Source: Carposina sasakii (taxonomy: Eukaryota; Arthropoda; Insecta; Lepidoptera; Carposinidae). From it: 64,000 bases of DNA. The translations under genes were made by a program, and so were the position numbers. This document shows, piece by piece, positions 1 to 12,000 of the stretch. Each line of letters starts with the position of its first letter. Position 1 is the stretch's first letter. The stretch lies in NCBI GenBank assembly GCA_014607495.2, contig CP053150.1:13102495-13166494 (forward strand), read 5' to 3'. The notes below the pieces were generated by a model. It worked only from the letters and a program-made list of their open reading frames with translations, was not told the origin of the DNA and did no database searches.

Positions 1-117
1 TGTAAACACATAAATCGTGGCGCACTCTCGTCCGTCTTAGGTAACCGTAGGTCTAATGTAACCTAAACCCCTTTTATTTCAAAAGAAATACTATTTATGG
101 TCCACCTTTCCACCCGA

Positions 118-227
118 GATGTGTTATCGTTGCCTATGAATGCGTTTGATATCCACCAAATTAATTTAAATCATGAACCAATCAATTTGATTTGTGGATA
201 TCACTCGCATTTGTAGCATAACACATC
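118..227. repeat. Imperfect palindrome (snap-back element)
   Basis: Two arms of about 45 bp pair across a short AT-rich centre: the left arm opens GATGTGTTATCG and the right arm closes with CATAACACATC; both arms carry GATATCCAC. The size and shape fit a foldback MITE or its solo remnant. No target duplication was clear, so the class is open. Confidence 0.5.
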
Positions 228-1339
228 GCTGCGTGATCACCTAATGATCTCATTAATAACATCGCCCTGTCACTTATTTTTACCCGACTCGCCAGAAGGA
301 GGGTTGTTTTTCGAGTGAATGTATGTGTGTTTTGTAGGTATACGTGTACCTATATTTCTTTGGCACGCTGCTGTAGAGCCAAACGGCTGGTTACATTTGA
401 GCTTGCTTGTTATCGTTAGATTTGTCTTTCTTAGTCGTAAGAGTGACACTAAGTAATTTTTTTTAAACACAGACGGTATTTTTCTATAAGTATATGATTT
501 TCTATATGTCGAAGCGAGTTGAATGAAATCAATTGAAATACTTATAGATATTGCAATGTAGGTATACGTAAATATTATGTTTTGCGACGAAGCTATTTAT
601 ATTATAGGTCCATTGATTAAATTGTGAATGATGTAAATCAACAAGATGAAGCCATTATGCCCGCTGCTATCGACAGTTTATGTTTACCTACCTACTCGTT
701 TCTATTAATAACTTTAGTAATTTGACTGAGATTTATTTCATTTCTGGAGTAGGTAACTGTCTTGCGTAATTTATATCTTTTATCTTACGACTAAGTAGAC
801 ACTCTGTCTATTTCTCTCCTTAGCAACATTTTGATGGTAGGTATTTCGCATAGTACCCTAAGTATACCTAAGATATTTGACGAATTTAAGTTAGCAGAGG
901 TACCTACAATTAGGCTCTTTCATAATAATATCCACACCAAATTCCATTTCTTTAGATCCCCAGAAAAGCATAGGTACCTACTAACTAGAGACATGGTAAT
1001 ATTTTTCCTGTAAAGTTCGCATAGTGTCATAAAATCATGTAACTGTTATCTTCGGAGATAAGGGGGACATTTTTGACAATTTGTTCATAGGTAGCTACTA
1101 TGTAATCTATTACCAAAAACTGTTTTAGAATGGGCAAATGACGCTCATTCAGATGACACCACACTTAACTACTCGTAGGGAAATTTCCGGATTCCTAGAA
1201 ACCAAACTAACTACAGACATGGCTTTATTTTTCAAGTAAGTACTTAGGTAAAATTCGCATATGACTGTAATAATTTTTACCCCTGTAATCTTCGGAGATT
1301 AGGGATTGGTCATAGATAAGGGTTCCATTTTATTTACAA
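228..1339. other. Intergenic or intronic stretch, no gene seen
   Basis: AT-rich DNA with only short open frames that lack coding character. If the missing first exon of the ornithine aminotransferase gene is far upstream, this may be its first intron. A short segment is loosely repeated near 1015-1060 and 1245-1300 (both carry a CTTCGGAGAT motif). Confidence 0.4.
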
Positions 1340-1648
1340 CTAGTGGACGCCCGCGACTTCGTCCGCGTGGACTACAGAAAAAACAAAATGTCGAAATTAT
1401 CCGGCATAAAAACATTTCCCGGGATAAAAAGCAGCCTATATGTTAAGTGGGACCTGTCACAATATATTATTGAAAACTGCATCGAAATAGGTTCAGCCGT
1501 TTCTCAGATTAGCGTGCACAAACACACAGACAAACCGACAAAAATTCCAAAAATCATCGTTATGGGTCCTATTGCGTTGATAAAGGTCTCCTATAATATT
1601 TTTTCACATATTTTTAATGTACAGACAGCGATCCGTTACATTATACAT
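1340..1648 (+). repeat. Interspersed repeat, CTAGTGGACGCC family
   Basis: Opens CTAGTGGACGCCCGCGAC and ends GATCCGTTACATTATA. The same unit appears at 16630, 29110, 35333 (-), 45663, 47041-48129 (-), 57715 and 59405 (-). Copies share an internal AAGTGGGACCTGTCAC block and an ACAGACAAAC run. It resembles the non-coding 3' part of a lepidopteran non-LTR element, but I cannot assign the class from sequence alone. Its right end abuts a MITE. Confidence 0.75.
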
Positions 1649-1650
1649 AT

Positions 1651-2016
1651 ACAGGGTGTTTTTTTGTGGCCACCTTTAACGAAGGGTACGTATTCTATAC
1701 ATGAAATAAAGTAAGTTTATGCAAAAAAAAAATGCTGGGAATTTTTTTTTTAAATTCCTTGATCGTGCGAAATTTATAGTGTCTAGTGTTTATGTTAGTT
1801 TTTTATAGACAGATATTAATTATTTTTCGTGAAAAAATCCTGCTACGCGCGTCTATGTGCATTTATGCAGAAAAACGCAGTCTATTTACTCAACTTTGGA
1901 CCCTAATATTTTGGAAACCAGACACTTCCCAGGTATGCTTCCATGGAGAAAAATGATCGTGATGATGAGGAGATACCGTAGTTTTCGGGAACGTTGACGA
2001 CCAAAAATCACCCTGT
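1651..2016. mobile_element. MITE family A, copy 1
   Basis: A 366-bp element with ends ACAGGGTG...CACCCTGT, flanked by TA-rich sequence and with no coding capacity. It is nearly identical to the element at 2023-2399 and to a shortened copy at 57729. TA-flanked short elements with such ends are usual for Tc1/mariner-type MITEs; that class is inferred. Confidence 0.7.
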
Positions 2017-2022
2017 ATATAT

Positions 2023-2399
2023 ACAGGGTGTTTTTTTGTGGCCACCTTTAACGAAGGGTACGTACTCTATACATAAAATAAAGTAAGTTTATGCTAAAAA
2101 AAATGCTGGGAATTTTTTTTATTTTTTAAATTCCTTGATCGTGCGAAATTTATAGTGTCTAGTGTTTATGTTAGTTTTTTTATAGACAGATATTAATTAT
2201 TTTTCGTGAAAAAATCCTGCTACGCGCGTCTATGTGCATTTATGCAGAAAAACGCAGTCTACGAGTATTTACTCAACTTTGGACCCTAATATTTTGGAAA
2301 CCAGACACTTCCCAGGTATGCTTCCATGGAGAAAAATTATCGTGATGATGAGGAGATTCCGTAGTTTTCGGGAACGTTGACGACCAAAAATCACCCTGT
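2023..2399. mobile_element. MITE family A, copy 2 (tandem)
   Basis: Same element as 1651-2016, in the same orientation, separated only by ATATAT. The copies differ by few substitutions and small indels (for example an extra ACGAG near 2260). It is followed by a fragment of MITE family C (about 2402-2450). Confidence 0.7.
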
Positions 2400-2542
2400 A
2401 CATACAATCTTGAAAAATAAACATGTGATTTCGAGTCTCAAATTTTGGAAATATATAAAGCCGCGTTAAAGTCTATACATATATATAATATGTGTATATG
2501 TATAGACTTTAGTCGGAACCCTAATAAATACCTAACTCCATG

Positions 2543-2626
2543 ATGACATGATTTTTTCCCATTTTTATTGATTACGGAACGCGAGCGATTAGTACGCGAG
2601 TCCGACTCGCACATGGCCGGTTTTTA
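2543..2626 (-). repeat. Fragment of CCGGCCAAGTGCGA repeat
   Basis: On the minus strand this reads CCGGCCATGTGCGAGTCGGA and continues to a GTTCCGTAATC end. It is a shortened relative of the longer copy at 21231-21535. Confidence 0.6.
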
Positions 2627-3193
2627 ACCCTTTGACCGCCAAAGACGTCTTAAACCGTCAAATGAATACTGTCCACAGTAGCCGATGACGACTTAAAGCG
2701 TCTTAATTTTTGGTAATATTTGGTAGTGAAATACATACAAACTACTTGGATTTTAACCTTGATTTTTGCATACAGTCGTAACAGTTCTTCGTTAACAATG
2801 TTTGTTTGTAGATAGAACAGGATAATCTACAGGTTACATTACAATGTTGACGATGTTTGATAACTCACAGAAAAGTAATTAGTAGAATACTTAGTAATTA
2901 TTATATTTATTTGATAAATAACGAGAGATAGGTACCTACATAGATAAGTATATTCTAACTGATTAGATAGGCAAAAGGTAGGTTGGTACTTAGATGGTAC
3001 ATATCCGTTACCATAGCCCTACATAATATGTATAAGACAGGCTTTGGTGTAGGAAGTTGAGTGCATGCATCGTCTCACTTTCACTTTTTTTCACGTTTTG
3101 GATAATTTATTCATCATTTCATTCTAGCCGTCCCAATACAATCCATTCAATTGCACCGATATCATCACGATGACTCATTAAAACCTGTTGCAG
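2627..3193. other. Non-coding stretch before first seen OAT exon
   Basis: No exon with good splice sites was found. The expected OAT segment just upstream of the glycine at 3194 is not visible here, so this is most likely intron. Confidence 0.4.
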
Positions 3194-6100
3194 GTGTATT
3201 CGTGTGGGACGTGGAAGGGAAGAAGTACTTCGACTTCCTGAGCGCATACTCGGCGGTGAACCAGGGCCACTGCCACCCGAGGATCATCGCCGCTTTGAAG
3301 AAGCAGGCTGACATACTCACACTTGTCTCTAGGTTAAACCACACTCCACACTATTCCTGCTGCGAAAGTATAAAGCAGAACACTGCTGGCACGTCATCCT
3401 TCTTGTATATAGGACCAGTGTCGTAGCTATACCGTTCGTGTCCCTTGGGCGAATAAAAATAGATGTCCCCATAAATGTCATTAGGATTCTCCTTTGACCG
3501 GGAGCTACTTCCTACTGGGGGCCCGTGGCATTTTGCCGATTTGTCACCCTGTAGTTACGCGCCTGGCCAGGACTCTACGTTTCGTTTATTGCATAGGGGT
3601 CAATATTTTTTTTATATCCTTCTACATGTCTAAAATTTTACCCAAAAGCTGTTCTGTCAATTAGTCATGAAAGCAACATGCGAGACATATAACGTTACTT
3701 TTGCATTAGATTCCAAAGTGAATAAGAGCACGTCTTTACATGTCTGAACGTCTGAACACTATTTGGTTCAGAACTAGAATCAGATCAGAAATAATCTCTG
3801 ATGGTAGGCAAGTCCTCTTCTGATACAGGAAGTTTGTTATCGCTACATTTCCGTCTTGTAACGAAAACGCGCTTTAGCAGCAAAGTTTAATTCCTTTCTA
3901 GAGCATTCTATTCCGACCAGCTCGGTCATTACGAGAAGTTCATGACAGAGGTGTTCGGGTTTGATCGCTTGTTGCCCATGAACACCGGAGTGGAGGGGGG
4001 CGAGAGCGCCTGCAAGATCGCCCGCAAGTGGGGGTACAATGTCAAGAAGATACCTGATGGACAGGCAAAGGTAGGACTAGATACTTAATACTAAGACTCA
4101 CGTACATATACCCAGCCTTTTTACATACTTTCAAGGTAACCTATACCTAGTTATTCTTAAAAAAGAAAGTCATATCTTAAAGCCATGTATGTCGGCTTGA
4201 GATTATTTAGATGTGTTCGACAGTCCTACAGTCGATAGACCATAACGCTTGATATACTTTTTAAATTTTTCTTAGTTGCTTCATGGCTTCTTCGTCCTGG
4301 TTAGGTTACAGCTGCTTATGGTTTTTATTATTACAGATAATTTTCGCGGAGGGTAACTTCTGGGGCCGGACTTTAGCGGCTGCCTCCGCATCGTCAGACC
4401 CGTCCTGTTACGAGGGCTACGGGCCCTACATGCCGGGGTTCAAACTCATTCCTTATAATGACATCCCAGCGTTAGAGGTATAGCAAATATGGTCATAACA
4501 TAAATAAACTAACCCAATCCCACAGATCTTAAGGCTTGCAACAGATTAATACATAAAATCCCGCCTCTGTGCCGGACGGGTAGTCAGTGATAACGGAGCT
4601 CCATTCGCTACGGTCCTGCCCGACACACTTTATTCTTTATTGTACACACACATAGATAAAAATAACACAATTTAAAAAAAATGGACAAAGGCGAGCTTAT
4701 CTCTATAAGAGATCTCTTCCAGCTAACCAGAACCATTCCTCTATGCCAGAACAAATAAAAAAGACATACCTATCGCAGAACAGGTAAACACATGTGCACA
4801 GAAAAGACAACAAAAAATAAACAAATACTATACCAACTTACATACATATTCCATAATAACCTACTCACTACGTACTAATTTTAGAGAGATAAGTAGTGCT
4901 CCTTAAGTCTTCTTAAAAGTGCCGATGTATATGATGATATATAGACAATCCCTCACTTCTTTCGCTTCGTCTACTTTCAAGCACGCTCGCTGCTTTATTA
5001 GGGTATTATTGACCTGACCTTTATACAGGGTGTAAAAAGACAACGTTGTTATTTTAATACCTCGTATTCTGTGTAACGTAACGATCATTTTTTCTATGGA
5101 ACCAACCCTGGGAAACTAAAAAAAATTTTTTGAAAAAAAAAAAAGAAAATTTTTTTTATTGCAAGCAATGTATTCGATTGACAAATGTACCTACAAAACT
5201 AACATTTTTAAATATTAATATGGTGTCTTTAAATAAAATGTTTGTTAACTGTTTCCATATGGATTTAGCTATTTAAAAAAAATGCTGATATTCATGTAAC
5301 ATTGGACCTCAATATCTTGGAAACCCGTGGTTTCCCAGGGGTGCTTCCATAGAAAAAAATGATCGTGATGTTACAAAGAATACGAGGTATTAAAAGAACA
5401 AAGTTGTCTTTTTACACCCAGTATACAGGGTGTAACAAAAAGGGTATGTTAAGCGAAAAATCTATGTATGTAAATAGCCCACTATAGAGAACCTATCTAC
5501 AAAATTTGAGACTCGAAATCACATTTTTATTTTTCAAGGTTGTATGAAAATTTCTGAGATATTTAAAAATTCTCCATACCATCGGGAAAAATAAAGATGT
5601 GATTTCAGGTCTCAAATTTTGTGGACAGGTTCTCTACAGTGGGCTATTTACATAGCTTTTCGCTTAACATACCCTTTTTGTTACACCCTGTAGAATCTCC
5701 AATTCGGTCTTCTCCTTCCAACCTTTCCACCTACTTTTCCGTTGTACACTTTCTCTGTCACTGTCATAACCATGGAGAATTTATACATTCTCCATGGTCA
5801 CAACGTTCTTAATGACTAACTGATGTGTGCATTATTTAAACACTTGGATTTAAACCATCATCACACCAATGTATTCCCCGAATTCGGTCTCTTAGAACCT
5901 TTTGTTCAGCAAGGAGGGGCGTGCTGCGCCAATCATGTCAAGTTAATACCAAGTTTCGGCTTATAGAACCCCCGACAGTTTGTAGCAAGTCTTTTCGTTT
6001 GCAGGCAGAGCTGAAAGACCCTAACGTGGCAGCGTTCATGGTGGAGCCAATACAGGGCGAGGCAGGAGTTGTGGTCCCTGATGAAGGGTATTTAAGGAAG

Positions 6101-8351
6101 GTGCGGGAGCTGTGCACCAAGTACAACGTGCTGTGGATCGCCGACGAAGTGCAGACTGGATTAGGTATCTACTTTTCATATTTAGAGAAGTGGTAGATCC
6201 AAGAGCACGGCTGAATACCGATTCCGTGTTTCATAACCTACCAATGATTTCTGGCATATACACACGTTTATAAATCCAAAATGTGGTAAGCAGTCAGAAT
6301 TGCAGTATTACGAAGATCATTCAGCCACATTTGGCATATCAGGGCCAGTAGTAAAAGACCAGTGGCAAGTTGCTAGGTCATCGTCTGAGTTCCTTAGTAG
6401 ACTCTATCAGCTCTCTCCTACGTCAAACAACTATTAGTGCCGTGAATATTTAGTAACTACATACGCCCATTATACCCTAAAGAGGTTGGATGGAAGTGGT
6501 CAATTTACACACCCACTTTTCACCACCGCTTTCTGAGCACAAATACAACTATGATAGGAAATGTTATCGAGTATTTCTAAATAGGTATTATAAGCTTTGT
6601 ATATACCTATATATAATGTATAGTGATAGGAACTAAACAGCGAGTGTATACCAGGGCGGACGGGCAAGCTGTTGGCAGTACAGCATGAGGGCGTGAAGCC
6701 AGACCTGCTGATTCTGGGTAAAGCGCTGAGCGGGGGAGTCCTGCCCGTGTCCGCGGTGCTGGCTAGCCATGACGTCATGAATGTCATAACTCCCGGCACA
6801 CATGGCTCGACGTATGGAGGAAACCCACTGGCCTGTGCTGTTGCCACCGAAGCTATTAAAGTAAGCTTTTATTTATATAAAATCGTAACCGTGCCAGCCG
6901 CTCTAACCACTGAGCTACCGGGTCAATTACTCGGATGACGAATTTTACCATCTCTTTTCTAAATTACATATTGGCAACGTTATTTTTCATCCCGATATAT
7001 ACACTAACCAAATCTCGGCAAACAAAGCTGAATACCTCAGCACAATGTTTAAAGATGAAACGATCAACCATATCCTAACGGATTATATTAATGGAGAAGT
7101 GTTTTTATAAATTTATCTTAGTCAAGATATTATATATTATAAAATTATTAATAAAGAAATGGAAAAAATTCTTCACCCGAGTGGGAATCGAATCCACGAC
7201 CACTGCAAACCGGGCCAGCCGCTCTAACCACTGAGCTACCGGGTCAATTAAGTTAAAATAAATGCTGATAATAAGAGTATGAGGCAAATTAGTATTTAAA
7301 CAAAAACCTCGCTTGTAGATTAAGTAGATAAATATTATTCAAGATTAAATCAAGCTATCAATGCTAAAACATTTTTGTAATTTCCGCACGTAGTACCAGA
7401 GTTAGATTAGAGGTAATCAAACAATCAAATTCTTACAGATTTTTGAAGAACACTTACGCATCAGCCTATCGGTCCATTACCTTCCCCAGGGCACGCCACA
7501 ATGCACTGCTATAGGGGGTTTTTGCCCTTAGTCATATCCACACATCACATCTATATCTCTATGTACCTATTTCAGGTATTATTAGAAGAGAGAATGTCTG
7601 AAAATGCCGAGCAACTTGGGAAAGTGCTCAGAGAGGAGTTAAACAAAATCTCCAAGTCTTTGGTCACCATCGTGCGGGGGAAAGGGCTCATGAACGCGAT
7701 TGTCATCGATGATAGTGAGTACCTACATATTTAAATTGCCTTAGAATTGAGATCAAACTTTACAAACTTAACAGCGACCATGTAGGCTGAGAGTACCTGC
7801 ATAGGTAGGTATATTGCAAATAGCAGCACGAATGCGATAGCGAAGTTTGAACAATTTTTGCGTTGCAATGGTATACCTATTTTTATACCCTTGAAGGGCT
7901 GGCGCCAGGCAGGTAGCCGGTAATCTTTGGAATATGAGTCTCGAAAGAAATCATATTGCGCCGAAACCATAAATAATGGGAAGGTGATGACACAGGAAGA
8001 TGATGATGATAGTATATTTCTTTGTGATGGCTTTACGCGATAGAATTTTACAAGCGATCAGCAAAAACAGGATTGCTTTTGCTAGAAACGTAATAATTGG
8101 GCCATACTTGAATTACGGTCTAAGAAACTACAGAAATCCACGTTTCTAAACAGGCATAATAAGCTAAACCTATTCTTTCCCCAGGTATTCCTGCCTACGA
8201 AGTGTGTCTACGGTTACGCGACGCCGGCCTGCTCGCCAAACCGACTCACGGTCAGACAATCCGACTCGCTCCACCGTTAGTTATTAGCGAACAGCAGATC
8301 CGAGAGGCGGCGGGTATCATCCGCAATGTTATCGAGAATTTCAAGAAATAA
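3194..8351 (+). CDS. Oat: Ornithine aminotransferase, mitochondrial (5' partial)
   Basis: PLP enzyme converting ornithine and 2-oxoglutarate to glutamate semialdehyde and glutamate in mitochondria. Seven exons keep frame across GT/AG introns: 3194-3332, 3902-4070, 4337-4477, 6005-6164, 6655-6860, 7576-7714 and 8185-8351 (stop TAA), giving 373 residues. The family is about 439 aa; the mitochondrial presequence and first 60-odd residues lie in exon(s) not found here. Hallmarks in order: [50 protein letters not shown] (PLP-ring Asp), LGKALSGG (Schiff-base Lys), [10 protein letters not shown], and [15 protein letters not shown] near the C-terminus. An AATAAA overlaps the stop and another lies near 8769. 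Introns hold several MITEs and SINEs. Family assignment is firm; only the 5' end is missing. Confidence 0.95.
4560..4740 (-). repeat. Non-LTR retrotransposon 3' tail fragment
   Basis: Read on the minus strand it has AGATAAGCTCGCC followed by a run ending ACAATAAAGAATA, the same 3' end as the element at 47288-47882. It lies in an OAT intron. No coding remains. Confidence 0.5.
5025..5424. mobile_element. MITE family B
   Basis: About 400 bp with inverted ends ACAGGGTGTAAAAAGACAAC and GTTGTCTTTTTACACCCAGT. Non-coding, with an A/T-rich centre. It lies directly against the family C element at 5425, sharing TATA at the joint, so one probably used the other's TA-rich end as target. Confidence 0.7.
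5425..5691. mobile_element. MITE family C (palindromic)
   Basis: A near-perfect palindrome of 267 bp with ends ACAGGGTGTAACAAAAAGGG and the inverted copy CCCTTTTTGTTACACCCTGT. Other copies: 9944-10211, 16198-16307 (fragment), 29284-29527, 47167-48026 (interrupted), and partial copies near 2402, 26065, 27085 and 28592. Confidence 0.8.
6885..7003 (-). repeat. tRNA-derived SINE, 5' part
   Basis: On the minus strand a leader matching 28816-28895 runs into GACCCGGTAGCTCAGTGG, an A-box-like tRNA start. It is cut off before the T-arm. It directly follows the donor of the OAT exon ending at 6860. Confidence 0.55.
7160..7246 (-). repeat. tRNA-derived SINE
   Basis: Minus strand: TTGACCCGGTAGCTCAGTGG, then a B-box-like GATTCGATTCCCAC, CTCGGGTGAA, and a T-rich tail ending TTTATTAATAATTTTA. 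The ACCCG/CGGGT acceptor ends pair and the T-arm is complete, but the anticodon arm is irregular, so this is a SINE and not a working tRNA gene. Confidence 0.65.
7470..7550 (+). repeat. Fragment of the CAGCCTATT...TCCACTGC repeat
   Basis: Shares CCAGGGCACGCCACAA and TTTGCCC blocks with the full copy at 60796-61066. It ends about 25 bp before an OAT exon acceptor. Confidence 0.55.
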
Positions 8352-9034
8352 ATTTGATTATTCCGAATACTGTTGTTTGATTCCTGGAGTATATTGCTGC
8401 GTCATTTAGAAAACTTGCAAACACTAAAATGTGGAAAGAACTGATTTTCCATTATGGTTTTGCACAGGAGGGCTATCGCGCTAAAAAACGTTGTCGTTTT
8501 TATTTTAACCTTTCAACGGAATATTTTTGGTTATAGTTTAGCTATGTCCATGTATACGATAGCATTTCAGATATTTTACACATCTCTTTTTCGGCTTTTA
8601 ACATTGTCAACTATACACGTTACGAAATGTGAATAACATTACGTTTTTGGTTGTGGTCTAGTTTTGGTAAACCCGTTCAACATTAGCGCGATTGCCCTTC
8701 AGTTGTCGCTATACCTAATACCTCATATGTCTGTCTAGACTTTAATCCAGGACTTCGCCTCGAGTAGATAATAAACAGTCAGTTAGGAGATAAAAAATAA
8801 TATAGATAAAGCAACATTTCAATACATATTTACACTTTAATCTAAATATTTCAATTATCAGCTCACAACACATGTAAAATCACAGTTTATTGAGGTAAAT
8901 ACTGTTTGCACTGTAAATTTTAAGTCGTCACGCCAATGGCTAATCTGCCAGAATAAATAATAATAATACTTATCACAATTTCAACGTTTGTTCATAGGCA
9001 CTTTGTTTGAAGCGTCGATTTCTCGCTAACTAAA
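8352..9034. other. Convergent 3' flanks of OAT and DHDH
   Basis: The spacer between two genes transcribed towards each other holds poly(A) signals for both (AATAAA on + near 8769, on - at 8891-8886). If both signals are used, the two 3' UTRs stop just short of each other. No further gene seen. Confidence 0.5.
8886..8891 (-). promoter_or_regulatory. Poly(A) signal of DHDH
   Basis: AATAAA on the minus strand, 144 bp past the stop codon of the dehydrogenase and the first such hexamer downstream of it. Confidence 0.5.
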
Positions 9035-12000
9035 TTAAAAATGGCTGTTGTCATTCATAAGGACGCCCAGTTGTCCTCTCATCGTATCGGCCAGTTTCGA
9101 TATGAGGATGCTTTCGTCTAAACTCATTTTTGGGCTTTCTGTTAAACCTGAAAATAAATAAGTACATATACACACACCGTGCAGACAGAACTGCAGGATC
9201 ATAAAGGAGATGCCACAATCACATTTAGTGTCAGATGATATCAGAAAAATTGCTGAACACCAGTGGAAAAGGTTGGCCTAGGACAGAGGACAATGAATGC
9301 GTAGTAAAGAGGTTTTTACTCGGCAATGGGCGTCGTCGGAGGCTATACATATAGTAGGTTATTGCCATGCACATATATATAGTATGTACCTATATCGCTG
9401 ACAGTGACTGACTTTCCTTGTATTATGTATGAGCATCTGTGTGCTAAGAAGATCTAATGCACGCTTTCTTCCCGAAGCTATCTATGTATATGACAGGTTA
9501 CATTATATTCGCATATCTTAATATACAAAATCTTCAGTTCTTGTGTTTGTAATTGAACTCTTTCTAAACGGCTGGACTTATTTTGATGAAATTTTTTGTG
9601 TGTCTTCAAGTGGGTTCGAGAATGGTTTAGATTCACATTTTGGTCAAGTTTAACGATATGAACGATAAGAACATGTCAGTAGACCGTTCGCATACCTTTA
9701 CTGATGCAGTCCCAGCACTCCTGTACCTCGTAGCTGAGGCCGGCGCTGTTGTGGAAGTGGAACTTGTAGCGGCCCTTGGGCAGCGTCCACTCCGTGTTGT
9801 TGGCGGCAGAGATGTGCAGCACGGTGGGGCACCAGAAGTAGTCCAGCTGGAATGAGTATGGGGACATCAGAGAATATCGACAATTACCTATATAGATTAT
9901 TGTACTGTCTGCCGAGATATTTAGACTGCCTGTGTGTGAATATACAGGATGTAACAAAAAGGGTATGTTAAGCGAAAAGCTATTTAAATAGCCAACTATA
10001 GAGAACCTATCTACAAAATTTGAGACTCGAAATCACATTTTTATTTTTCTAGATTGTATGAAAATTTCTGAAATATTAAAAAATTCTCCATACTATCGGG
10101 AAAAATAAACATGTGATTTCGGGTCTCAAATTTTGTTGATACTCGTAGGTTCTCTATAGTGGGCTATTTACATAGCTTTTCGCTTAACACACCCTTTTTG
10201 TTACACTCTGTATACTGTGCTCCCAAAATAGCGTACCTAGCCAGAACCGTGGGGCAAGCACGAACCTCGCGATGGTTCGTAAAGCTATCACACTATCATA
10301 TCTCATAGATTTTGCTTGCAAGTCGATAGTGTTACGGCGGCGCGTAAAATGATTCATGGTTAACCTTCTGATCGATCACTAAGGAGGTCCTAAAGCCAAG
10401 TTTAGCATAACGGCACAAATGTAAAAGATCAGTGCTAAATTGCTAGCTCATTGAATGAGGGAACGGCCCTAACCGCCAATTTCAATACGAGAGATCAGAA
10501 AGAATCTTGGATTCTTTTATTCCTAATTTGAAATTTTGTATGAAAACAATTGAAAATTAAATCTGAGATATGCAAAAAATCTCTCAAGATCTGTGGGGTA
10601 AGCACGAACCTTTTTACGCGACTTGCTCGCAAAATCTATGTGATTTGACAGTTGGACGATAGCGTTACGGACTATCGAGAGGTTCGTGCTTACCCCTCAG
10701 TTATAGAAATTGGCGGGTTTTTAGTCGACTCTTACGACATGCACGGAAAGAGATGCAGATGTATTCTAGTGAAGCGTCGCACAGGGTCTTTAAACCATAA
10801 TTGATTCATTCGTGAAGAGGTAGATAACCGGTAATGAGGGTTAGGTGCACTTGTAGTCGCTAGTACCCGCATTCCATAGAGCACTAGCGATTTCCAGCAA
10901 ATTTTAAGTAGTAATTTGCAATATATGTGAAAAGGTTACATACATACGAGTAATCTACCATATTTCACTAGAGACTACTTTTAGAAACTGTTTACTGACC
11001 AATTTAAAACCATTTCTTGCCATACCTAGACGTAACTTTGCACAAGGTTCGCCTTGTAGGGCAACATAATGTATTACAACGATAATTTTATGCTTATGCT
11101 TGTATATAATGCTTATATTTTCCGAATAATTAACGTAAGGCATGTTTATTGCTGTATATGAAGATGCTGATGTACCCTTACTTCTGTTATGGTAAAACGA
11201 ATTTATCTTTCTATATACACAGTATACGGTTAACGTAAGAGATAAAAGCCAAGTAACTTTTTGATTCGGCAAAATGTCTTAGAACTGGAAAGTGACAAAA
11301 AATCAGGCGCCGCCTATTATTAACAATATTACCAAAATAAATCAAATTCTCTTAATTATTATGGAGTGACATTTTAACTAAATGCATCATCATAATTTCT
11401 GCTATTTAGTCCACTGCTGTACATATGCCTTCCCGTATAAGTTCCAGCAGATACCCGCGATCCGTCGTCCGTCCATCTTGGATATCTAAATGCTTACTAA
11501 AGGTACATTTAAAAACATTTGAAGGTTTAATGTAGGCCGGCAATAAAATACAAACGGGTTGTTACTCTTCAAACTGAGTCACGTAGCACAAAAATATTTT
11601 TCTCTAAACAAATTACATTTTAGCATTCTAAGGCTGTGACGATTTTTTCTTAGCGTTTCGGATCTTTAATGTTAAGAACATAATTTTAAACCTATACCTA
11701 GCATTATTATCATAGTACTAACGTTACAGTACAGTAGCCTCGTGTAAGAATGAGCTAAAACGTAATCTAGGAATTGTAACTTCAGGAAGTTCACGACCAT
11801 CCTTCAGGAGGGACTTTTTTCCCCACTTCCAAGTATATACCGCTCGTGAAGTTTGGTTGTAACTAAAATTTAAAAATGAAACTTACAACAATGCTGCCTT
11901 TTGTGCCGATAATTTCTGCTTTATTCGTCATATTAGCACGTGTGTGTCCGGATATGGTCGCCGTCCGTCCATCTTTGTATTTCAGCGAACAAGACACGGA

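Noticed and set aside
9640..9855. Plus-strand open frame of 71 codons
   Set aside because: It is the antisense shadow of the fourth DHDH exon, which has splice sites and family motifs on the minus strand.
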